Below the pieces are notes generated by a model, which was not told where the DNA came from, made no database searches, and was given only the letters and a program-made list of their open reading frames with translations. The translations under genes and the position numbers were made by a program. Positions 1 through 7,783 of a stretch of 64,000 nucleotides of DNA are shown here, one piece after another. The stretch comes from DATFVA01 sp963839165 (lineage in GTDB: Bacteria > Bacteroidota > Ignavibacteria > Ignavibacteriales > Ignavibacteriaceae), in the NCBI GenBank assembly GCA_963839165.1, contig CAWIUG010000005.1, forward strand, positions 930,001-994,000, written 5' to 3'. Position 1 is the stretch's first letter. Every line of letters starts with the position of its first letter.

Positions 1-507
1 AGGGGCAATCTTCATAAAGTTGGGACGCGCCCCTACAACGGAAATGATTTTCAGGTGTTTCTTCATTATCTCAAGAATGTTAGTAAATGAACGTGACAAA
101 GATAGAGAAGGAAGAGGAAAAAGTAAAAAGAGCGAAGTGGAGGAGACGGAGTAAAGAGGAGAGGTTATGAGATCGGATTAAGGTGCTGAGCCCCAGAACT
201 GAAAGTAGTTTATCGGTAAACACCCTGTGTATAAGCCAGTTGCTGATAAATGAATACAAATATGGTTAAGAGTCATGAGACAAATGAATGAATAATATGA
301 TAACCAGGTGATGAGAGGATAAACAGCGACAAAGATGACGGAGAGGAACCGCGGCTTCGCGTAATTAATATCATAATTCAGTCAATTTTAATTAATTGGT
401 CACACGGTTTTGGTCAAAAGAGAATGCATCACTGACAGTGGCTTGACCTTTTAATATATAGGTCTCGTAAGAATTATAAAGTTAAACAAAAACAGAAAAC
501 AAACTCT
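1..507. other. non-coding left edge, purine-rich tract
   Basis: No convincing gene is seen on either strand. Positions about 99-166 are strikingly purine-rich on the plus strand (long runs of A and G with few pyrimidines). The rest is AT-rich with no clear hairpin. It could be the decayed end of a neighbouring gene or untranslated leader. I see nothing further in it. Confidence 0.5.
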
Positions 508-783
508 ATGCAGGAAATATTAAAAATCTATTCCAGGTATATAAGTAAAGGGAGTTCAACAAATAACAATTCAGCATTATATAATTATATTATAGTTCCT
601 TTTTCAGCAGGACTTGCGGGTTTCGCAACCTTCCTGTTTATGTTGCTCCTGATAGATTCAGCTGCTTATATAGTTGGAATTACTAAATCATTGAATATCG
701 GTATTGAAGAAGTTCTTATTGCAGCAATAGGATTTGTTCTTCAATTCGCCTATCAGCTAATAAGGTCTATACGTGAGATCTGA
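508..783 (+). CDS. small two-helix membrane protein of unknown function
   Basis: This 91-residue ORF has a polar N-terminus rich in Ser and Asn (about residues 10-25) and then two hydrophobic segments, about residues 27-58 (IIVPFSAGLAGFATFLFMLL) and 66-84 (EEVLIAAIGFVLQFAYQLIR). It ends in a short basic tail. I do not recognise a family. The hydrophobic pattern and isolated position fit a small inner-membrane protein, but a chance ORF in a gene-poor stretch is possible. No strong Shine-Dalgarno precedes the ATG, which is usual in this phylum. Confidence 0.5.
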   Translation: MQEILKIYSRYISKGSSTNNNSALYNYIIVPFSAGLAGFATFLFMLLLIDSAAYIVGITKSLNIGIEEVLIAAIGFVLQFAYQLIRSIREI

Positions 784-892
784 AAAGAAAGTTAATGAAT
801 ATCGCGTAAGCGAGAAAGAGCATCGGGCAATATGTATGGAGAAGAGGGTAATAATGAACAAGGGGTTGAGGAGAAAAAATCTAAGGAGTATT

Positions 893-922
893 TAAAAAGC
901 AAAAGCCCTCCTTACGAAGGGC
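893..922 (-). terminator. putative intrinsic terminator, minus strand
   Basis: GCCCT at 905-909 pairs with AGGGC at 918-922. Read on the minus strand the hairpin is followed by TTTTGCTTTTT (positions 904 down to 894). This is a plausible end point for a minus-strand transcript coming from the lipocalin side or for an independent small RNA. The stem is only five base pairs, so confidence is modest. Confidence 0.4.
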
Positions 923-968
923 AATTACTATTATGTATGGAGAATTTACTTTCTAATTAAATCCATAA

Positions 969-1069
969 TTTTAAGAGAACAATCCTATTCTCAAATCGGT
1001 GCCGGCAGACCAGAAAATCAGAATTGCTCGCTTCTCTTAAAAAGGCTACCTGGTTCCCTTTCTGCCGGC
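969..1069. ncRNA. candidate structured RNA with pseudoknot topology
   Basis: Arm A TTTTAAGAGAA (969-979) is perfectly complementary to A' TTCTCTTAAAA (1032-1042), 11 bp. Arm B GCCGGCAGA (1001-1009) is perfectly complementary to B' TCTGCCGGC (1061-1069), 9 bp. Inside B, ACCAG (1009-1013) can extend or compete with CTGGT (1050-1054). The order A-B-A'-B' is interleaved, so both helices can only coexist as an H-type pseudoknot, or they are mutually exclusive alternatives. The strand is not certain; the terminator-like hairpin downstream on the minus strand favours minus. I do not recognise a known riboswitch or RNA family. Confidence 0.35.
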
Positions 1070-1250
1070 TAAAATCAAAATGTCAATTCCTCTGTTCAGG
1101 TCTGGGTCCTAATTACAAAGAATATGTCCTGTCACCAAATTTTTCAAAACTCTTTCACAAAAGTAATAGAAAAATCTAAATGTGCAGTGACGAAAAACAA
1201 GAGGATGAAAGCCGACAAAACACGCAATAGTTTTGTGTGGTGTCTGAAGA

Positions 1251-1781
1251 CTATAGAGCCGTTTTTCCCTGAGGTGTCTTTACAAAAGCATCCGGGTTAT
1301 ATCCGTTCTTCCTTAAAATATCATAGGCTTCGTTAATCTTTTCTTCAGGAAGCATCGGGGTGCGGCTAAGTATCCATCCGTATTTACGGTTGGGGGTTCC
1401 GATGACAGCGTACGAGTAATCGTCAGGCAATCCTATTATCCAGTAATCACCCCAGAAAAGATTTATGCCGAAGATACTGACAAAACTAACCTCAAGTTTT
1501 GAATTGGTTTTGGTATCTGCCACCTTTGCAATGCCCTCCGCAGAATCCATATCCCCCTCATCGTCTTTACATTTATTTATTACTTTGATGGTTCCATCAG
1601 CATTCAGCGAATAACTGGCTGTTGTGTACCCGACGCAATGGTCCTGGAAGCTGTTGGGTATCTTCGCGATCTCGTACCACGTCCCTGTATATTTCTGAAG
1701 ATCGACATGGTTTACGGTAACCGGTTCTTTGTTCTGTGCCATAAGATTTAGTGCTGATAATACTACAATAATAATTAACAT
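1251..1781 (-). CDS. lipocalin family protein (Blc-like)
   Basis: The product is a small exported lipocalin of about 176 residues. An N-terminal hydrophobic signal ends near MAQ. The mature part shows the lipocalin start motif KYTGTWYEIAKIPNSFQ, then alternating strands, and the C-terminal GTPNRKYGWILSRTP block typical of the bacterial Blc/apolipoprotein D branch, which binds fatty acids or lysophospholipids in the envelope. No lipobox cysteine is seen at the signal end, so it is probably soluble periplasmic or cleaved by signal peptidase I. The ATG at 1781 is preferred over an upstream TTG at 1802 because a GGA lies about 8 nt before it. It stands alone. Confidence 0.85.
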   Translation of the reverse strand: MLIIIVVLSALNLMAQNKEPVTVNHVDLQKYTGTWYEIAKIPNSFQDHCVGYTTASYSLNADGTIKVINKCKDDEGDMDSAEGIAKVADTKTNSKLEVSFVSIFGINLFWGDYWIIGLPDDYSYAVIGTPNRKYGWILSRTPMLPEEKINEAYDILRKNGYNPDAFVKTPQGKTAL

Positions 1782-1987
1782 TTTATGATTTCCAATTAAC
1801 AATGAATATTTAATAATATATAATGATGCATAATGAACAATGTCTAATTAAAAAACGTTCACATTCTGTAAAGATTTCTCCCTCGAATGTAATGTGGTAT
1901 AGAAAAGATCTCTGTTCACTGTCGATAATCGGTTATTTTGCAATTTGACCGCTGGTACCTATTTTGCACTAACATTGCTAATAAATT

Positions 1988-2584
1988 ATGAAAAAATTCT
2001 CCCTTTCCCTCGTAATTGTACTTACTGGCATCCTGATTTATGCTTTCTGGCCTGAGAAAGAACTGCGGCATCCGGCAGGAGTTCTATGTCCCGACGACCC
2101 GATACAGACAACGGTTACCAGCGCTGTTCCATGGCAGAAGGATGAATATACTATCACTCCTCTCGCTAAGTTCGATATAAAAGCATTTGTTCTTAGCACC
2201 AATAGTTTCTCTATCGGAAGGGAGAGTAATCTTTCGCCGATGGACCTTGCCCTGGGATGGGGGGAGATGTCGAACCAGGTCATAATAGACGGACTGGATA
2301 TTTCCCAGAGCAACCGCTGGTACCGCTGGAAGGCAAAGGTGCTCGTTATTCCTGCACAAGAGATCAGCACTCACAGTTCAAATATGCATATTATTCCCGC
2401 CAATGAACAGGTGGAGGAAACCCTTGATGAACTTTACAAGGGATGCATCATTGAAATGAAGGGATATCTTGTGTCTGTTAAGGCGGAGGACGGCTGGCAC
2501 TGGTCAAGTTCACTAAGGAGAGACGATACCGGAGGCGGTGCATGCGAGCTGGTTTGGGTGGAAGAAATAACAATTAACAATTAG
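1988..2584 (+). CDS. exported or membrane-anchored protein of unknown function
   Basis: A 198-residue protein with one N-terminal hydrophobic segment (residues 4-20, LSLVIVLTGILIYAFW) acting as signal anchor. The soluble part contains a WGEMSN motif near residue 92, a tryptophan-rich stretch SQSNRWYRWKAK and a C-terminal GWHWSSSLRRDDTGGGACE block. I recall similar anonymous proteins in several Gram-negative phyla but cannot assign a function. Its stop lies 20 bp upstream of lemA, so co-transcription with the LemA/DUF2207 pair is likely. Confidence 0.75.
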   Translation: MKKFSLSLVIVLTGILIYAFWPEKELRHPAGVLCPDDPIQTTVTSAVPWQKDEYTITPLAKFDIKAFVLSTNSFSIGRESNLSPMDLALGWGEMSNQVIIDGLDISQSNRWYRWKAKVLVIPAQEISTHSSNMHIIPANEQVEETLDELYKGCIIEMKGYLVSVKAEDGWHWSSSLRRDDTGGGACELVWVEEITINN

Positions 2585-2604
2585 CAAATAACTGAAAGAT
2601 AATT

Positions 2605-3153
2605 TTGGTAATTCTAATAATTATTATCCTTCTGCTAGCGGGTTGGTTCGTATACATTTACAACCGCTTCATTAGTCAACATAACATCGTTAAGGAAGCA
2701 TGGAGCGGTATCGATGTGCAGTTGAAACGGAGGTATGACCTCATCCCGAACCTGGTAGACGCCGTTAAAGGCTATAGCAATTATGAACGCGAGCTTCTTC
2801 AGGATATCACATCTCTGCGGGCTAAATCGATGCAGCTTAATACTCCTGGCGAAAAAGCGAAACCTGAGTCGGCACTCTCAGCACATCTGAAGAATTTGCT
2901 GGCTGTTGCCGAAAATTATCCCGACCTTAAAGCAAACCAAAGTTTCCTTAGTCTTCACCAGCAGCTTACTGAGGCGGAAGACCAGATACAGTACGCTCGA
3001 CGTTACTATAATGGCGCGGTGCGTGATTATAATACCCGGGTTGAATCATTCCCTTCAAACATCGTGGCCTCTCTTTTCAATTTTAAGCAGGAGGTATTTT
3101 TTGAAATTACATTTGCTACAGAACGTAAGCCGCCGGAGGTTGGTCTCGGCTAA
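2605..3153 (+). CDS. lemA: LemA family protein
   Basis: A 182-residue LemA protein: an N-terminal transmembrane helix (VILIIIILLLAGWFVYIYNR) followed by a long helical coiled coil with the family signature VQLKRRYDLIPNLVDAVKGY at residues about 39-58. LemA proteins are membrane-anchored cytoplasmic helical bundles of unclear biochemical role. The best start is TTG at 2605, since no ATG exists before the membrane helix. The stop codon directly abuts the ATG of the DUF2207 gene; LemA-DUF2207 is a common conserved pair, suggesting they work together in an envelope complex. Confidence 0.9.
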   Translation: MVILIIIILLLAGWFVYIYNRFISQHNIVKEAWSGIDVQLKRRYDLIPNLVDAVKGYSNYERELLQDITSLRAKSMQLNTPGEKAKPESALSAHLKNLLAVAENYPDLKANQSFLSLHQQLTEAEDQIQYARRYYNGAVRDYNTRVESFPSNIVASLFNFKQEVFFEITFATERKPPEVGLG

Positions 3154-5220
3154 ATGAAACAAATCTTTGTTATTATATTTTTTCTTTTTCTCAGCGATTC
3201 TGCTCATCCGCAGCAGGAGAAGATTTATTCCTATCATAGTGATATTGCTATACAGAAAGACGCTTCGATGCTAGTGACCGAAACAATCAGGGTGAAGGCA
3301 GCGGGACTTAATATCAGGCATGGCATTTACAGAGATTTCCCTACTACTTACAGGGATTCCTACGGCAATAGAGTTGTTATCGATATGCAGATACTGGGGG
3401 TATCCAGGGACGGACGTAGGGAGGATAATCATACTGAAAGTCTTGATAACGGCATCCGCATCTACATAGGCAGCGAAAACATTTATCTTGATCCCGGCGA
3501 TTATACATATAGGATAGAATATAAAACAAGTCGACAGCTTGGCTTCTTCGATGATCACGATGAACTTTACTGGAATGTTACCAGCAACGGATGGGATTTC
3601 ATTATTGAAAACGCCTCTGCAACAGTATCACTACCAGAAAAGGTACCTGACGGCAAGATGAGGTTTTACGGTTACACTGGAGCTTTCGGTTCACGTGCGG
3701 CTGACCTTGAGGCACGGTTGATTTCTTCAGGTGGAGTATCTTATAAAACTACCCGTCCGCTTCGTCCATATGAAGGATTGACGCTTGTACTTGAATTCCC
3801 TAAAGGAACCGTTTCTGAACCCACAGCAGCTCAGAAGCTGGAATATTTTGTGTCGGATAACCGGAGCGAGATCATCGGGATAATCGGGTTGTTGGTGATC
3901 CTCTTCTATTACATAGTTGTATGGAGTAACGTAGGAAAGGATCCCGGAAAGGATATAATCTTTCCTATGTTCGAGCCACCCGACAACCTCTCCCCTTCAG
4001 CAGTACGTTACATAAAACGAATGGGATTTGATAGTACAGCTTTTACAGCGGCGGTTATTAATATGGCTGTGAATGGTTACCTGAAAATTAAAGAGGACGA
4101 CGGGAAATATTCTCTGATAAGATTAAAGACAGATATATCGATGTTGAGCAAAGAGGAAAAAAGCATAGCGGCAAAGTTGAGCTTCCCAAAGTCGGGTGAT
4201 CCCGGCGAACCGCGCGTACAGGCTGATGATGTACTAAAACAACTTAATTCATTCAACAACAGCCATAACTTTTTTGCCAGGAAAATTTCAGGAGCTATTA
4301 CTTCTGCCTTACAAAGCAGGTTGAAGACAAACCCAAAGGAATACCAGGATGGGGATGAACAATACGAACTTGAACTTAATAATACCAACCATACAATATT
4401 CAGTGCTGCTATAAACGCTTTAAAGAAAGAACTGAAGAATTCATACGAGAAAATATATTTCATAACCAACAGGAAGCAGTTTGTGATAGGTGCGGTGATC
4501 TCATTCATGTTCCTGCTGCTGAGCATAGTAACGGGCCACGGTGAACAGGTGTTTATGCTTCTGTGGATAACAATATGGAGCCTGGGTGTGGGTGCGCTTT
4601 TAATAAATCTTTTAAGAATATGGAAGCGGGCCTTCTCCGAGGGGAGAATAAAGGGGTCGTTGATAGTTACCCTGATATTTTCGTCTCTTTTCGCTCTCCC
4701 CTTCCTTGTGGGTGAAGCAGCAGGCATCTGGTTTTTGTATACTATGGGTTCAATGCTTTCGGGTATTATCGTAGGCATTATAATATTCCTTAACGTTCTT
4801 TTTTATCATCTGCTAAAGGCACCTACACTGCTTGGGAGGAAGATCCTTGATAAGATTGAGGGATTTGAGATGTACTTATCTATTGCGGAGAAAGACAGGC
4901 TGAATTACCTGACTCCCGTTGAGAAAACACCAGAACTTTTTGAGAGGTATCTGCCTTACGCATTTGCACTGAACGTTGAGCAAAAATGGTCAGAGCAGTT
5001 CTCGGATGTTCTTGCAAAAGCCGCAATAGACAGAAACTATTCACCTGGATGGTATTCAGGCACCGCCTGGAGCAGCCTGAACACGGCAGGGTTTGCATCA
5101 TCTTTCAGCAGTTCGTTTTCCAGCGCGGTATCGTCATCATCCAGTGCCCCAGGTTCAAGCTCGGGAAGCGGTGGTTCTTCCGGCGGGGGTGGGGGGGGAG
5201 GTGGTGGTGGAGGCTGGTAG
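3154..5220 (+). CDS. DUF2207 domain membrane protein with poly-glycine tail
   Basis: A 688-residue protein with a signal peptide (residues 1-19), an extracytoplasmic DUF2207 domain (about 20-225, with the typical RHGIYRDFPTTYRD segment), a transmembrane helix near 240-258, a cytoplasmic region, and further helices near 440-540. The C-terminus is low complexity: serine-rich (residues about 650-675) then an almost pure glycine run ending in Trp, the usual tail of this family. It begins immediately after lemA, so the two are translationally coupled. Function is unknown beyond the LemA partnership. A 233-residue antisense ORF here is a shadow. Confidence 0.88.
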   Translation: MKQIFVIIFFLFLSDSAHPQQEKIYSYHSDIAIQKDASMLVTETIRVKAAGLNIRHGIYRDFPTTYRDSYGNRVVIDMQILGVSRDGRREDNHTESLDNGIRIYIGSENIYLDPGDYTYRIEYKTSRQLGFFDDHDELYWNVTSNGWDFIIENASATVSLPEKVPDGKMRFYGYTGAFGSRAADLEARLISSGGVSYKTTRPLRPYEGLTLVLEFPKGTVSEPTAAQKLEYFVSDNRSEIIGIIGLLVILFYYIVVWSNVGKDPGKDIIFPMFEPPDNLSPSAVRYIKRMGFDSTAFTAAVINMAVNGYLKIKEDDGKYSLIRLKTDISMLSKEEKSIAAKLSFPKSGDPGEPRVQADDVLKQLNSFNNSHNFFARKISGAITSALQSRLKTNPKEYQDGDEQYELELNNTNHTIFSAAINALKKELKNSYEKIYFITNRKQFVIGAVISFMFLLLSIVTGHGEQVFMLLWITIWSLGVGALLINLLRIWKRAFSEGRIKGSLIVTLIFSSLFALPFLVGEAAGIWFLYTMGSMLSGIIVGIIIFLNVLFYHLLKAPTLLGRKILDKIEGFEMYLSIAEKDRLNYLTPVEKTPELFERYLPYAFALNVEQKWSEQFSDVLAKAAIDRNYSPGWYSGTAWSSLNTAGFASSFSSSFSSAVSSSSSAPGSSSGSGGSSGGGGGGGGGGGW

Positions 5221-5377
5221 ACTTACAATATTATTATAGCTTATAGGAGTTACGCATTGATTTAATCCGATTTCACTGCTTATCACTCTGCTTTGTGCTT
5301 CACTCCCATTGTGCCCGATTTTACAACATGTTAACCTAATATCCTTTAATAATACACCTGGAAAAAACGGAGAAGAG

Positions 5378-5902
5378 ATGAATTACGGACGTGCGATGAT
5401 CGGTGGACTAATCGGTGCGGTTGCTGTCACCTTTTACAACCTTATTCTCAGGTGGCTGGGTATGTATATCGATATTGAAATGATACTCGGGACGTTATTC
5501 GGCGGTATGCCTGGACCCGGAATGTGGTGGATCGGTTTCGGTATTCACCTGGTTGTGGGAATGATGTTCGGAGTGGTATACGCGTTCTTTTTTGAACTCG
5601 GCACACGAAGAACAGGCTGGCTGGCCGGCGTTAAGGTAGGAGTGCTTCATACAATTGTTGCCGGGTTCTTATACGGACTCCTCCCTGTTGTAAGTCCTGT
5701 TATTCCCCGTTATCTGGATGCACCCGGATATTTCATGGCTCACCATGGCTTTCCATACATCCTCGCATTCATTGGAATGTACATGTTGTTCGGAATTGTT
5801 ATGGGTTTAACCTATAAGATTAACGGACGGATACAGCTGCTGCCGATCGAGAAGCAAAATGAAAGGGTGCGACTGGAGATTCAGAGCGAGGAATCGAGGT
5901 AA
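5378..5902 (+). CDS. multi-pass membrane protein of unknown function
   Basis: The preferred start is ATG 5378, preceded by GGAGAAGAG, giving 174 residues beginning MNYGRAMIGG; an upstream in-frame ATG at 5309 adds an implausible polar stretch. Four to five hydrophobic segments are visible, with many glycines and methionines (GGMPGPGMWWIGFGIHLVVG) and a short charged C-terminus after GLTYKINGR. It resembles anonymous small glycine-rich integral membrane proteins; I cannot name a family. It is monocistronic and convergent with the CDF-like gene. Confidence 0.7.
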   Translation: MNYGRAMIGGLIGAVAVTFYNLILRWLGMYIDIEMILGTLFGGMPGPGMWWIGFGIHLVVGMMFGVVYAFFFELGTRRTGWLAGVKVGVLHTIVAGFLYGLLPVVSPVIPRYLDAPGYFMAHHGFPYILAFIGMYMLFGIVMGLTYKINGRIQLLPIEKQNERVRLEIQSEESR

Positions 5903-5972
5903 GTTGAATAATAGGAATGATATTTAGTTGATGTGAGAATCGATTCCTTCCTCAGAAACAAACCCTTTTCTT

Positions 5973-6593
5973 CTAACATTCACATGCGATTTCTTCAGAA
6001 CGGGATTTTTCGATCGACTCCTTCCCCTCTTTGAATGCATAGTAAGCAATCCCGAGAGAGCCCAGAATATCAAAATAAGCGATATGAAAAATTTCATACA
6101 GACCGCTTGACGCCAGCAGAATAAATGAAAGGTAGAAGCAGGTCTTCGTACAATTTGCATCTGCGATGATCGCATCCGATTTCAAATCGTGACCAACATT
6201 GAGCTTAGCCTTCATCAGGAAATACATCGTACCGATTGAGATAACTGAAATAATAATACCGGCTAATGTAGTTGTTGGTTTAACCTCATAAAGGATATTC
6301 AATACTGAACCTGCTGCAAGTCCTACAGCTAAAAGATAAAACGCCGTACCATTAATTATTAACGCCGTTCTTTCGAATTTATCCCGCCTGTTAACCTTCG
6401 AATATTTCATACGGAGGACCATGTGGAGTATGCCGATCCCGGAAATCACTTCTACAAAACTGTCGACTCCAAATCCCAGCAGAGCTAGGGTTTCATCTTT
6501 TGTTCCGAAAAATATGGAGACCAGGCCTTCGATCACATTATAAACCACTGTAATAATAGCTAGTATTAAGGCCCTTTTTAATAGTTTATTCAT
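5973..6593 (-). CDS. cation diffusion facilitator-like transmembrane protein
   Basis: A 206-residue protein with about six hydrophobic segments. The motif ALLGFGVDSFVEVISG (residues about 37-52) matches the second helix of cation diffusion facilitator transporters with a metal-site Asp, and LKSDAIIADANCTKTCFY resembles the fifth helix, with Asp at the usual site but Cys next to it. The cytoplasmic C-terminal domain of typical CDF exporters is absent; the protein ends in a short CEC-type tail that could bind metal. Likely a divalent metal transporter, but substrate is unknown. Confidence 0.72.
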   Translation of the reverse strand: MNKLLKRALILAIITVVYNVIEGLVSIFFGTKDETLALLGFGVDSFVEVISGIGILHMVLRMKYSKVNRRDKFERTALIINGTAFYLLAVGLAAGSVLNILYEVKPTTTLAGIIISVISIGTMYFLMKAKLNVGHDLKSDAIIADANCTKTCFYLSFILLASSGLYEIFHIAYFDILGSLGIAYYAFKEGKESIEKSRSEEIACEC

Positions 6594-6721
6594 AGTAAAT
6601 AATTAATATCGGTTAATGCAATATAGGAAATTTAATCCTCAAACTATTCATCCCCACATTTATCACAAATACTGAGTGTGAAAATTATATCATACTATAT
6701 GCAAACAAACATGGAGACATA

Positions 6722-7783
6722 ATGAAAGCTATGGTTCTTTCTGGATTCGGGGGGACAGATCTTTTTGAGATGCGCGATATCGAAAAGCCGAAACCGGGGA
6801 AAGGTGAAGTTCTGGTAAAAATAATTGCTTCGGGGACAAATCCTGTTGATGCGAAAGTGAGAGCTAACGGCAGCTGGGCGAATCTGGAACCACCTGTTGT
6901 ATTGGGATATGATGCAGCAGGAGTGATAGAGCAAACCGGAGATAATGTTAGTGATTATAAAGTTGGCGATGAGGTCTATTTTACACCGTCTATTCACGGA
7001 AATCAGCTGGGTACATATGCTGAGTACAATATTGTAAGCACTACAATAATCGGGCGGAAGCCTGAACGGATCTCTTTTGAAGAGGCTGCGGCAATTCCCC
7101 TGGCAGGCGGCACGGCCTGGGAAGCTGTTATCAGGAATATAAAAATCAGGGCGGGAGAAACGATATTGATACATGGTGCCGCGGGAGGTGTTGGCTCTTT
7201 TGCAGTACAATTTGCGAAAGTTTCCGGGGCGAGAGTAATTGCAACAGCCAGTCCCAATCACCATGAATTCCTCGATAATCTTGGAGCGGACGCTGTTGTT
7301 GATTATCATAATAACGATAAAGTAATAGAGGCGGTAATGACTGAAACAGGGGGCAAAGGTGCAGATGCGGTATTCGATATACAGGGAGACGAAGTGATTT
7401 CCCGGAGTCTGCCAGCAGTTAAACCATTCGGCCGAATGGCATGCATCCTTTCACCGAAGGGGAACCTCAGTGCAATAAATTATAAGAATGTAACCCTCTA
7501 TGGTGTTTTTCTAACACGTGAGTGGAAGCGGCTCGAGGAGATGACCCCGCTTTTCAGCAGAGGATTGGTGCATTCAGTTATTGACGAAATACTGCCTCTA
7601 AAAGAAACTGCCAAGGCGCATAAGAGGCTGGATTCACAACATGGAAAGGGAAAAATTATCCTGAAAGATTGCGGAATGAGCCTTGAACCTTGCGGAATGA
7701 GCCTTGACTGGAGAATGAATTATGGTTCCTGGGAAGAATCAAACCGCTCATCAGCTGTTACAAACTTCTTTCCATCCCAGTAG
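6722..7783 (+). CDS. zinc-independent medium-chain dehydrogenase / quinone oxidoreductase
   Basis: A 353-residue MDR-superfamily oxidoreductase. The N-terminal GroES-like domain shows SGTNPVDAKVR and GYDAAGVIEQTGDNV; the Rossmann domain shows HGAAGGVGSFAVQFAKVSGA, the NADPH-binding loop. The catalytic zinc cysteine is missing, as in quinone oxidoreductases and enoyl reductases. The natural family end GKIIL is at about residue 315; here 39 more residues follow, built on a 17-bp direct repeat (about 7669-7701), and overlap the convergent gene by 64 bp. One extra A near 7663-7667 would explain this: the alternative frame stops at 7679 right after GKIILKIAE. A single-base error is therefore suspected. 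Confidence 0.85.
   Translation: MKAMVLSGFGGTDLFEMRDIEKPKPGKGEVLVKIIASGTNPVDAKVRANGSWANLEPPVVLGYDAAGVIEQTGDNVSDYKVGDEVYFTPSIHGNQLGTYAEYNIVSTTIIGRKPERISFEEAAAIPLAGGTAWEAVIRNIKIRAGETILIHGAAGGVGSFAVQFAKVSGARVIATASPNHHEFLDNLGADAVVDYHNNDKVIEAVMTETGGKGADAVFDIQGDEVISRSLPAVKPFGRMACILSPKGNLSAINYKNVTLYGVFLTREWKRLEEMTPLFSRGLVHSVIDEILPLKETAKAHKRLDSQHGKGKIILKDCGMSLEPCGMSLDWRMNYGSWEESNRSSAVTNFFPSQ

Larger units (their letters stand above)
784..1250. other. 467-bp intergenic region with RNA-like structure
   Basis: No protein gene is supported here; the short plus-strand ORF at 1124-1336 runs into the lipocalin on the other strand and has no family features. The region holds two interleaved perfect inverted repeats (969-1069) and a hairpin at 905-922 followed on the minus strand by a T-rich run, both listed separately. 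A TAnnTTTG-like box on the minus strand lies at 1158-1165. Together they allow a minus-strand transcript of roughly 260 nt, or a long structured 3' end of the lipocalin mRNA. Confidence 0.5.

Noticed and set aside
4077..4778. 233-residue ORF on the minus strand
   Set aside because: Lies fully antisense to the DUF2207 gene, has no start signal or family features, and arises from the codon bias of the true gene.
6695..7309. 204-residue minus-strand ORF
   Set aside because: Antisense to the dehydrogenase, cysteine- and tyrosine-rich nonsense.
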